Of a DNA stretch of 64,000 nt, positions 1 to 7,076 are shown one piece after another; position 1 is the first letter of the stretch; the number at the start of each line of letters is the position of its first letter. The notes below the pieces were generated by a model. It searched no databases. It was not told the DNA's origin and saw only the letters and a list, made by a program, of their open reading frames with translations. The stretch is from contig JBMTQX010000007.1 of the NCBI GenBank assembly GCA_049446715.1, positions 9,993 to 73,992 on the forward strand. Reading direction: 5' to 3'. Origin of the DNA: Eutrophocola sp049446715 (lineage in GTDB: Bacteria > Pseudomonadota > Gammaproteobacteria > Pseudomonadales > Pseudohongiellaceae). Made by a program: the position numbers and the translations under genes.

Positions 1-556
1 GCCCTTTCTCCAGGGGAATGGCCTGGTCGAGGAAATCGTCAGCCCAGTCGATGACCTGCTGGCCGCGCTTGGGGTCATAGCCTTTTCGCTCAGCGCCCGT
101 GAACGGAATCACATCGGTACCGTAGAGGGCGTCAAACAGGCTGCCCCAGCGCGCATTGGCGGCATTGAGGGCGTAGCGGGCATTCATCACCGGCACCACC
201 AGCTGGGGACCGGCAACAATGGAAATTTCGTAGTCGATATTCCAGGTACTGACCTTGAAGTCCTTGCCTTCGGGCACGAGGTAACCGATGTCGGTCAGGA
301 ACTGTTTGTATTCCTCGCGATGCGACAGGTAGTAGGCCATGTCATGCTGTTTGTGCCAGTCATCAATTTTGGCCTGCAAGGCATCCCGTTTTTCCAGCAG
401 GGCTTTGTTGCGCGGGGCAAATTCCGCCACGATGGCCGCCAGGGACTTGAAGAAATGATCGGTGGTGAGCCCGGTGCCCAGAATGGCTTCCTTCTCGATG
501 AAATCGTAAAGGACTTGGGTAATCTGCAGGCTGTTGGCGGCAATGTTGTTGGACAT
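1..556 (-). CDS. glcB: Malate synthase G, N-terminal part (cut by window edge)
   Basis: Malate synthase G condenses glyoxylate with acetyl-CoA to malate in the cytoplasm, as part of the glyoxylate shunt and glycolate use. About 185 N-terminal codons are present; the 3' end lies beyond base 1. The start MSNNIAANSLQ and the stretch containing PVMNARYALNAANARWGSL are typical of the G isoform, whose full length is about 720 residues. The ATG at 554-556 is the first start in an open frame. It diverges from the exported protein at 976 across a 419-base regulatory gap. The catalytic residues are in the missing part, so activity cannot be judged here. Confidence 0.93.
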   Translation of the reverse strand, partial: MSNNIAANSLQITQVLYDFIEKEAILGTGLTTDHFFKSLAAIVAEFAPRNKALLEKRDALQAKIDDWHKQHDMAYYLSHREEYKQFLTDIGYLVPEGKDFKVSTWNIDYEISIVAGPQLVVPVMNARYALNAANARWGSLFDALYGTDVIPFTGAERKGYDPKRGQQVIDWADDFLDQAIPLEKG

Positions 557-975
557 GGGTACCTCTTACTACGGCGGTAAAACGGGTTTGCTTGTATGGC
601 GTCCAGTGCTGGCTGCAGCTTGACGACTATTCGACTACTGACTACTGCTTGGCGAAAGTTAATGGCCGTTAACTGCAGTTAACGAGGTAACTGTCATGAA
701 ATACAGACAGTGACAGTGCATTCCGGCGGGTGGCCGGATTTACGCGTACAGGCACCCCTGAAACAGGCTGAAAGGCGTGAGATTGTAGTGCGTATACCCT
801 GAAAACGGAACCCTGCAAAAACCAAGGAAATTCGGCGCTGTGCGGGGAGAAAGGCTTTAAGTTCAAAAAAGAGATCATGTATACTCGGCCACACTTCAAG
901 GGAGGAAAATAAGAACAATTTTCCTGTTTCACGTCTTTTTTTACTTTCCATTCAGGGGTCACCTCAGGAGGATCT
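557..975. other. Divergent intergenic region, glcB / exported haem protein
   Basis: This 419-base gap contains no convincing gene; the short reading frames that cross it on the minus strand have no family resemblance. It must hold promoters for both flanking genes. Visible signals are a 16-base perfect palindrome at 668-683 nearer glcB and a TATACT box at 880-885 with a weak -35 (TTTAAG, 856-861, 18-base spacer) pointing at the gene starting at 976. A purine-rich ribosome binding site (AGGAGG, 967-972) lies just before the ATG at 976. Confidence 0.6.
668..683. promoter_or_regulatory. Palindromic putative operator upstream of glcB
   Basis: GTTAACTGCAGTTAAC is a perfect 16-base palindrome, and another GTTAA half-site lies a few bases to the left at 657-661. 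It is about 112 bases upstream of the glcB start, between two divergent genes. Its regulator is unknown. The symmetry and position are what is seen; function as a protein-binding site is inference. Confidence 0.4.
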
Positions 976-3141
976 ATGAAAAATTTACTCAGGGTCATTG
1001 CGTTCGGCCTGTGCTTTATCAGCACAGCCATGCTGGCCCAGGCGCCAGGTTTTATTGAGCGCAAGTACCCGGAAGGCTACATCACTGGCACCGTGACCAG
1101 TGAAAACGGCCCTGAAGCCGGGGTTTGGGTTATCGCTGAGACCAGTGAACTGAATACCGGTTTTATCAAAATTGTTGTCACTGATGACGCAGGTCGTTTT
1201 GTGATGCCGCAGCTGCCTGAAGCCACTTACAACATGTGGGTTCGCGGCTATGGTCTGCTGGACTCCGAGGCCATCGAAGGCCGTCCGGGTGATCGCGACA
1301 TGGAACTGAGCGTGAATGTCGCCACGACCGACGAAGAAGCCGCCCGTGTGTATCCGCCGGATTACTGGCTCTCCCTGCTGGATGTCCCTGGTGATGACCA
1401 GTTCCCGGGCACCCCGGAAAACGGCTTCTCCCCGCAGATGCCAAGCCAGAAAAAATTCCTCCACGAATTCAAGAGTGACTGTCACTTCTGTCACCAGCTG
1501 GGCAACCAGGTAACCCGCAGTGTGGCCCACATGGATCACCTGGGTTTTGATTCCCATGAGCAGGCCTGGCAGTACCGCACCAGCCTCGGCGTCCGCGGTG
1601 GTTCAATGTACGGCAACTTCGCAGCCTTCGGTATCAACGGTATGGCCCGGACCATGGCTGACTGGACCCGCAAGATTGAAGCCGGTGCCACACCGCCGAT
1701 GCCGCCGCGTCCGCAAGGCGTAGAGCGCAGTGTGGTTGTCACCCTGCGTGACATCGGTGGCGATCACGACTTCATGCACGACCAGATCACCACTGACAAG
1801 AACGACCCGACCGTGAACGCCTACGGTCCGACCTATGCCGTTTCTTCCGGTCACGGTACCCTGGCCGTGGTGGATCCGATCACCAACGACTCCTACTTCT
1901 ATACCATTCCGACCAAGGAAGATCCGCGCGTGGTCCGTGGCCGATTCCCGGCCCCTGGCAACCCGTCCAACTTCTGGGGTATGGAGCACCTGTGGGGTCC
2001 GGACTACAATCCGGCTGACCCGCACAACCCGATGATTGGCCCTGACGGCCGCGTCTGGATGACGTCAAAGGTGCGCAACGACCAGCCTGAATTCTGTGGT
2101 CGTGATTCCGACAACAAGTTCGCGCAGTACTACCCACTGACTTTCAGCAATCGCCAGGCGTCCGTGTTTGATCCGACCACTGGTGAGTTCGAGCTGATCG
2201 ACACCTGCTTCGCGACCCACCATCTGCAGTTTGGTACCGACCCGGACAATACCCTGTACTTCAACGAGCTGCTGGGTCCGATGTTCGGCTGGGTCAACAC
2301 CCGCACCTGGGACCTGACCCATGACGAAGAAGCCTCACAGGGCTGGTGTCCGCAGATCATCGATACCAACGGTGACGGTGTGATCACCAAGCCGTGGAAC
2401 GAGTGGCGCACTGAAAACCCGGATCCGAACCTGGATACCGAAGTGCGCGCGAACCTGTACACCGTGATTCCTGATCCGAACAACAGCAACATCGTCTGGG
2501 GTGCTTCAGAAGATACCGGTACCGAGTTCCCGTTCGGTTCCATCGTGCGTCTGGATCGTGGCAACAACCCGCCGGAAACCTGTATCGCCGAAGTCTATGC
2601 CATTCCTGATCCGGGCTTTGACCCGCGCGGCATGGACCTGGACAGCAAGGGCAACCCCTGGGTTTCCCTGGCCGGTTCTTCCCACTGGGCGCTGTTTGAG
2701 CGCAACAAGTGTGACGTCCTGAATGGTCCGGATACCGAGCACGGCACACACTGTGAAGAAGGGTGGACCCTGTACCAGACTCCGGGCCCGAAACTGGGCA
2801 ATTCCGATGTGCCGGCTGACTTCCATTACTTTGGCTGGGTTGACCAGCACAATGTCAGCGGCCTAGGTAAAGACACCCCGATCATCACCGGCTCCAACTC
2901 CGACTCCCTGATCGCACTGGATCCGGAAAGCGGTGAGTGGACCTATCTGCGTGTGCCGTACCCGATGGGCTTCTACCATCGCGGTCTCGACGGCCGTGTC
3001 GATGATCCGGACCTGGGCTGGAAGGGACGCTCACTCTGGGCCAACTATGGTAACCATCTCATCTGGCACACCGAAGGTGGTAAAGGCACTACTGGAAAGA
3101 TGGTCCAGTTCCAGATCAGGGATACACCACTGGATTACTGA
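976..3141 (+). CDS. Exported haem-c protein with regulatory-like beta-sandwich and Vgb-type beta-propeller
   Basis: This 721-residue protein has a clear signal peptide (residues 1-22, ending AMLAQA). A carboxypeptidase-regulatory/Cna-B-like beta-sandwich follows at about 30-115 (YITGTVTSENGPEAGVWV). A single c-type haem motif CHFCH lies at residues 169-173. The rest resembles a streptogramin-lyase (Vgb)-type beta-propeller, with repeated phrases such as DGRVWMTSK and GNPWVSLA. It therefore probably works in the periplasm as a redox or binding protein; the substrate is unknown. The AGGAGG ribosome binding site supports the ATG at 976. It stands alone, diverging from glcB and followed by a strong terminator. 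Related propeller proteins are common in environmental gammaproteobacteria, often poorly annotated. Family assignment is by recognised motifs only. Confidence 0.8.
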   Translation: MKNLLRVIAFGLCFISTAMLAQAPGFIERKYPEGYITGTVTSENGPEAGVWVIAETSELNTGFIKIVVTDDAGRFVMPQLPEATYNMWVRGYGLLDSEAIEGRPGDRDMELSVNVATTDEEAARVYPPDYWLSLLDVPGDDQFPGTPENGFSPQMPSQKKFLHEFKSDCHFCHQLGNQVTRSVAHMDHLGFDSHEQAWQYRTSLGVRGGSMYGNFAAFGINGMARTMADWTRKIEAGATPPMPPRPQGVERSVVVTLRDIGGDHDFMHDQITTDKNDPTVNAYGPTYAVSSGHGTLAVVDPITNDSYFYTIPTKEDPRVVRGRFPAPGNPSNFWGMEHLWGPDYNPADPHNPMIGPDGRVWMTSKVRNDQPEFCGRDSDNKFAQYYPLTFSNRQASVFDPTTGEFELIDTCFATHHLQFGTDPDNTLYFNELLGPMFGWVNTRTWDLTHDEEASQGWCPQIIDTNGDGVITKPWNEWRTENPDPNLDTEVRANLYTVIPDPNNSNIVWGASEDTGTEFPFGSIVRLDRGNNPPETCIAEVYAIPDPGFDPRGMDLDSKGNPWVSLAGSSHWALFERNKCDVLNGPDTEHGTHCEEGWTLYQTPGPKLGNSDVPADFHYFGWVDQHNVSGLGKDTPIITGSNSDSLIALDPESGEWTYLRVPYPMGFYHRGLDGRVDDPDLGWKGRSLWANYGNHLIWHTEGGKGTTGKMVQFQIRDTPLDY

Positions 3142-3155
3142 TTTGAACGAGATGT

Positions 3156-3186
3156 AAAAAAAGGGTCGCATTAGCGACCCTTTTTT
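3156..3186 (+). terminator. Rho-independent terminator
   Basis: A seven-base-pair stem GGGTCGC/GCGACCC with a four-base loop is followed by six T. It starts 15 bases after the stop codon of the exported haem protein and is flanked by A on the left, so it could also act on the other strand. Confidence 0.88.
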
Positions 3187-3239
3187 CTTTCCGCTAGATT
3201 AACTTTCGTTGTAGCTGCTGCGCTTGGCCTCTCTTCGTT

Positions 3240-3302
3240 ATTTTCTTTTTTGAAACGCGGGGCCGTGCTACAGCACTGACCCCGGTTCTCAAAAAAGAAA
3301 AT
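3240..3302. repeat. Long imperfect inverted repeat
   Basis: The arm at 3240-3262 (ATTTTCTTTTTTGA then AACGCGGGG) pairs with 3280-3302 (CCCCGGTTC then TCAAAAAAGAAAAT). It has about 20 of 23 matched positions around a 17-base loop. The outer 13-14 bases are perfect. It could form a hairpin in RNA or DNA, or be a palindromic dispersed element. No second copy was noticed in this window. Confidence 0.6.
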
Positions 3303-3467
3303 GCCTCGACCTGCCTGCGCTCGCGACGCTACCAAAATTTGCGCTTTGATGGGCTGGCTACGTCAGCCTGGCTGTCGCCGTGAATGGTTGAAGGTCGGCA
3401 TTAGCCTCTGGGGCATAAAAGGCCCTAGGCCGTTTGCCGCCAAGGGGACTGTGGGCTGGAAAGTGTT

Positions 3468-3501
3468 GTAGGCCGGAAGAGGCCGAAGGCCGTCATCCGG
3501 C
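3468..3501 (+). repeat. REP-like palindromic element (single copy)
   Basis: The unit begins GTAGGCCGGAAGAGG and ends GCCGTCATCCGGC. It matches units at 28235-28268, 33367-33396 and (inverted) 33438-33473 with conserved ends GTAGG and CATCC-G-C. A shorter related piece, GGCCCTAGGCCGTTTGCCG, lies just upstream at 3421-3439 and resembles the element at 43256-43289. Intergenic placement and internal GGCC-GGCC symmetry are typical of REP sequences. Confidence 0.65.
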
Positions 3502-3596
3502 ATTGACGTTATCCGAGTCTATGGTGTGATCAGATGCAGGTAATGATCGGGGATTTTATATGGCGGCTGTGGCTTGTGTGGACAGCAACGTGAATA

Positions 3597-4097
3597 TCAA
3601 TCCGTAAATTCAAAACTGAGCCGGATGGTTTTCACGCCGGCGATTTTGCTGACTGCCTGTGCCACGGTATTGGCTAGTTCCCGAGAGACTCGTCCCAGCA
3701 AATGGACGGTGCCGTCATGGACCACGACGGTGGTTTGTTCGGTGAGATCGCTGATGGCGGTATTGATGCTGTCTGTCAGGGCGGCATCGCTGTTCTGGAA
3801 ACTGGTGTCGATGGTGTCTACTACGGCCAGTTCGTTGATCAGGCGGCGCATGGCGTCGGTGGCAAAGGCGACAGCGATGGAGGCTTGTTGCTTCTGATCC
3901 GCGTTCAGGGCCTGACCGGTGAGCAGCACGTAGCCGTTAACGCTGGTGATATGAATGTCGGCGTCAGTCAGCGTTTCATCGTTGGCGATGGCGCGTTCCA
4001 CCCGGGACACAATGGCAGCATCGTCGACGTCCTGGGCAACAGCAGGCAGGCTCAGCAGGAGGATCGTCAGCAGAAAAGGCAGGACGCGCATGGCCAT
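3597..4097 (-). CDS. Periplasmic protein with two BON domains
   Basis: A 166-residue protein with a signal peptide (about residues 1-22, ending LSLPAVAQ) and two BON domains (about 24-90 and 95-164), as in the OsmY/DolP group that binds phospholipid or stabilises the envelope. The first domain carries the usual glycine pattern VNGYVLLTGQA, the second HDGTVHLLGRV. There is no lipobox cysteine, so it is predicted soluble in the periplasm, unlike DolP. Its ATG overlaps the stop of the upstream flavin reductase gene (TAATG), which implies translational coupling. Exact role unknown. Confidence 0.85.
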   Translation of the reverse strand: MAMRVLPFLLTILLLSLPAVAQDVDDAAIVSRVERAIANDETLTDADIHITSVNGYVLLTGQALNADQKQQASIAVAFATDAMRRLINELAVVDTIDTSFQNSDAALTDSINTAISDLTEQTTVVVHDGTVHLLGRVSRELANTVAQAVSKIAGVKTIRLSFEFTD

Positions 4098-4699
4098 TAC
4101 CCCCGCGTGAGTTCAAACTTGTCGCGAATGGGGGCGTACCAGTTGCCGGCAAGCCGGCCGACCGGGTCGAGCTTTTCGAAATCCACATAGCCGTTATCGT
4201 AGATGTCATCGTCGATGCGGATATTGATGATCTGGCCCAGTACCAGGTTGCCGGCACCTTCCACATCGCCAAAGGAAATAACCTGGTTGAGTGTGCATTC
4301 AAAAACCAGTTGCGCGTCTTTCACATAGGGGGCATTCACTTTCTCGGCTTTGGCGGGTTCCAGTCCGGCATAGGCAAATTCGTCTTCTTCAGGCTCCAGC
4401 AGGGCGGCTGACTTGCTCATCTGCTGCACGAGCCGGTGGCTGACCGCACTGAGGGTGAAGCAGCCGGTGTCCAGCACATTCTGCAGGGAATCCTTTTTGC
4501 GTCCGTCCAGGCGTGGAATAGTGGAAAAGCCCACGATGGGGGGCGTTGAACTGAAGGCGTTGTAGAACGAGAACGGGGCCAGGTTGTTGGTACCGTCCTG
4601 GCTGCGGGTGCCCACCCACGCGATGGGGCGCGGTGCGACACCGCCGATCAGGAACTTATACATTTCCTTGTTGTTGAGGGTGGCGGGATCGATGACCAT
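4097..4699 (-). CDS. Flavin reductase-like, FMN-binding split-barrel protein
   Basis: Two hundred residues of the flavin-reductase-like / DIM6-NTAB family, which bind FMN in a split barrel. Recognisable segments are GGVAPRPIAWVGT near the N terminus, then NLAPFSFYNAFSSTPP. The ATG at 4697-4699 is preferred over the upstream ATG at 4777 because GGAGAG lies six bases before it and the family begins near this point (MVIDPATLNN). The substrate is unknown; relatives reduce flavin for a partner oxygenase or are coenzyme-bound oxidoreductases. It is the first gene of a pair with the BON protein, overlapping by one base. Confidence 0.85.
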   Translation of the reverse strand: MVIDPATLNNKEMYKFLIGGVAPRPIAWVGTRSQDGTNNLAPFSFYNAFSSTPPIVGFSTIPRLDGRKKDSLQNVLDTGCFTLSAVSHRLVQQMSKSAALLEPEEDEFAYAGLEPAKAEKVNAPYVKDAQLVFECTLNQVISFGDVEGAGNLVLGQIINIRIDDDIYDNGYVDFEKLDPVGRLAGNWYAPIRDKFELTRG

Positions 4700-5036
4700 A
4701 CAAGCTCTCCGAATGCTGTCGCGGGATATCATGTTGGGGCGTGTCAGCGACACACCCGGTAAGTTAGGTGACTGCACTCCCTAAAATTGTGTCTGAAAAG
4801 CACCGATTTCAGGCATTGTGGCAGTTGCTGCACTATTTTGACGCACTGATTGCCCAAAAAAGACAATAACAGCCTTGTTTTTGTCTGCCAAAGCCGGAAC
4901 CATTCTTGCTTTGCATTCTTGCTTTGATGGAAGAGGTGATTCCTGCGCCCCGGGCCAGTGCAATAGCACGGCAAAGATAGCAGGAAACAACGGACAGGAC
5001 AGCATTGACCAGTCACTTGCACACTAGACGTCAGGC
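4700..5036. other. Divergent intergenic region, flavin reductase / glucosylglycerate operon
   Basis: This 337-base gap between divergent genes shows no gene. It holds a perfect tandem duplication of a 13-mer, CATTCTTGCTTTG, at 4901-4913 and 4914-4926. Promoters for both flanking operons must lie here, but I could not pick a convincing -35/-10 pair. Confidence 0.5.
4901..4926. repeat. Two-copy 13-base tandem repeat
   Basis: CATTCTTGCTTTG occurs twice back to back without mismatch, about 110 bases upstream of the glucosylglycerate operon. It may be a replication-slippage duplication or a pair of protein-binding half-sites; nothing in the sequence decides between these. Confidence 0.75.
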
Positions 5037-5837
5037 ATGAGCGCGAAACCCACCGATATCCTCGTGGTGACCGACCTCGATGGCACACTGCTAGACCATC
5101 ACAGTTACAGTTGGGCCCCCGCCAGCCAGTCGCTGACGGCCCTGGAGAGGGGGGGTATTCCACTCGTCCTGTGCAGCAGCAAGACCGCTGCCGAGATCCA
5201 AGCGCTGCGGGAGGCCCTGGCACTGGGGCACCCGTTCATTGTCGAGAACGGGGCTGCCGTGTACCTGCCGGAACCGGGCGGGGAGATGGAGATTCAGGCT
5301 TTCGGGCTGCCGCGTGAAGAAATTCTGACGCGGCTGCAAACGATCAAGGCGGCGGGCAACTGGCGCTACACCGGTTTCGCTGACATGACCGTGGCCGATG
5401 TGGTGGCGGCGACAGGCCTGGACGAAAGCGGGGCCGTCAACGCCTTGCAGCGTGAGTTCACCGAGCCGCTGCTATGGCAGGATACCGAGGCCAACAAGGT
5501 GCGCTTTATCAGGGCGATCCGCCGGGTCGGTCTTGATGCCGTCCAGGGTGGGCGCTTCCTGCACGTGGCTTCGGGTTGCGACAAGGGCAGGGCCGTAGAC
5601 TGGCTGCGCGGCTGGTATGCCAAACACTATGGCAAGGCGCCATTCGTGATCGCTCTCGGTGACAGTGACAACGACATCAGCATGCTGGAAAGTGCCGACC
5701 AGCCGGTGCTGGTGAAATCACCGGTCCGTGACTATCCGGACGTAAAACATGCGGCCTCCATCCGCACCAATGGCATTGGCCCGGTGGGCTGGAATGCCGC
5801 CATAGTGAACATTTTGAAACAGCAGGACGGAAAATAA
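5037..5837 (+). CDS. gpgP: HAD-family glucosyl/mannosyl-3-phosphoglycerate phosphatase
   Basis: A 266-residue HAD phosphatase of the mannosyl-3-phosphoglycerate phosphatase type. Motif I is DLDGT with Asp13 and Asp15; the serine of motif II sits in LVLCSSKT; motif IV is GDSDND at residues 208-213. It should remove phosphate from glucosyl-3-phosphoglycerate to give the compatible solute glucosylglycerate. That substrate is inferred from the next gene, a GT81-type synthase, which begins two bases after this stop; mannosyl- versus glucosyl- specificity cannot be read from the motifs. First gene of a three-gene operon; the enzyme is cytoplasmic. Confidence 0.85.
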   Translation: MSAKPTDILVVTDLDGTLLDHHSYSWAPASQSLTALERGGIPLVLCSSKTAAEIQALREALALGHPFIVENGAAVYLPEPGGEMEIQAFGLPREEILTRLQTIKAAGNWRYTGFADMTVADVVAATGLDESGAVNALQREFTEPLLWQDTEANKVRFIRAIRRVGLDAVQGGRFLHVASGCDKGRAVDWLRGWYAKHYGKAPFVIALGDSDNDISMLESADQPVLVKSPVRDYPDVKHAASIRTNGIGPVGWNAAIVNILKQQDGK

Positions 5838-5838
5838 C

Positions 5839-7062
5839 ATGGGTGATTTTTACCAGAACGGGGTCATCACCACGCTTCATAATCTGAGCAACAGGCCGCT
5901 GGCGGCGCTGGAAAAGGAACTGCAGGAGTTCGCCAGGGTACGTCCCATGGCTCTGGTACTGCCCTGTCTGTATTCCGAACTGGAAGGCCCGGCGATGGAC
6001 AATATCGTAGCGGAACTGTCCCAAGTGTCCTACTTGTCAAAGATTGTCATTGGCCTGGACCGCGCCGACGAGGAGCAGTACCGCAAGGCCATCGATTTCT
6101 TCAAGGTACTGCCCCAGGAGCACGTGGTGCTGTGGAATGACGGCCCGCGCCTAAAAGCGATTGATGAGGAGCTGAAAAAACTCAACCTGGAACCCAAGCA
6201 ACTGGGTAAGGGACGCAATGTCTGGTACTGCTTTGGCTACCTGCTGGCCGAAGGCAAGGCCGAAGCCATTGCGCTGCATGACTGCGACATTGTCACCTAC
6301 AGCCGCGACCTGCTGGCCCGTCTTATCTATCCGGTGGCCAATCCCGATTTTAATTACGAGTTCTGCAAGGGCTATTACGCCCGGGTCGCCAATGGCACCA
6401 TCAACGGCCGTGTTTGCCGCCTGCTGGTGACACCATTGCTGCGCGCCCTGAAGAAAATCATCGGCCAGCACGACTACCTGGATTACATGGACAGCTACCG
6501 TTACGCACTTGCCGGCGAGTTTTCCATGCGCGCGGATGTGCTCAAAGGCCTGCGCATACCCAGTGACTGGGGACTGGAGATCGGTGTGCTGTCGGAAACC
6601 TGGCGCAACTATTCCAACAACGCCCTGTGCCAGGTCGACATTGCCGACATCTACGATCACAAGCACCAGACGGTCTCCTACGAGGACGAGAACACCGGGT
6701 TGTCTCGCATGTCGATCGACATCAGCAAGGCCATTTTCCGCAAGTTGGCCACCACCGGTGTCGTGCTCTCGTTAGAAACCTTCCGCTCCATCAAGGCCAC
6801 GTATTACCGGCTGGCCCTGGATATTGTCGAGGCCCACCATAACGATGCCATGATCAACGGCCTGACGCTGGATATTCACAACGAAGAAAAAGCGGTCGAG
6901 CTGTTCGCGGAAAACATCATGAAAGCCGGTCACCATTTTCTGGAAAACCCGCAGGAAACCCCGTTTATTCCCAGCTGGACCCGTGTGAAAAGTGCGCTGC
7001 CTGACCTGGGCAACCAGTTTCTGACAGCGGTGGAAGAAGACCTCAACAATTACAAACCCTGA
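5839..7062 (+). CDS. gpgS: Glucosyl-3-phosphoglycerate synthase (GT81-like)
   Basis: A 407-residue glycosyltransferase matching the GpgS group, which joins glucose from NDP-glucose to 3-phosphoglycerate. The GT-A metal-binding DxD-type motif is DCD at residues 148-150 in LHDCDIVTYSRDLLARL, and the N terminus (GVITTLHNLSNRP) is characteristic of the bacterial synthase. It starts two bases after the phosphatase gene and is followed, 14 bases later, by a GH13 phosphorylase, so synthesis, dephosphorylation and turnover are co-transcribed. Such solutes accumulate under salt stress or nitrogen limitation; regulation is not visible here. Confidence 0.88.
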   Translation: MGDFYQNGVITTLHNLSNRPLAALEKELQEFARVRPMALVLPCLYSELEGPAMDNIVAELSQVSYLSKIVIGLDRADEEQYRKAIDFFKVLPQEHVVLWNDGPRLKAIDEELKKLNLEPKQLGKGRNVWYCFGYLLAEGKAEAIALHDCDIVTYSRDLLARLIYPVANPDFNYEFCKGYYARVANGTINGRVCRLLVTPLLRALKKIIGQHDYLDYMDSYRYALAGEFSMRADVLKGLRIPSDWGLEIGVLSETWRNYSNNALCQVDIADIYDHKHQTVSYEDENTGLSRMSIDISKAIFRKLATTGVVLSLETFRSIKATYYRLALDIVEAHHNDAMINGLTLDIHNEEKAVELFAENIMKAGHHFLENPQETPFIPSWTRVKSALPDLGNQFLTAVEEDLNNYKP

Positions 7063-7076
7063 GTAGTAGACGTTTT

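Larger units (their letters stand above)
3188..3596. other. Non-coding region with palindromic repeats
   Basis: About 410 bases between a terminator and the stop codon of the BON-domain gene hold no credible coding sequence. They contain a long A/T-tipped inverted repeat (3240-3302) and REP-like copies (3419-3441 and 3468-3501), listed separately. The rest shows nothing I can name. Confidence 0.6.

Noticed and set aside
669..1064. Minus-strand frame across the region between glcB and the haem protein
   Set aside because: Overlaps the start of a gene with a strong signal peptide and ribosome binding site, and shows no protein-like motifs.
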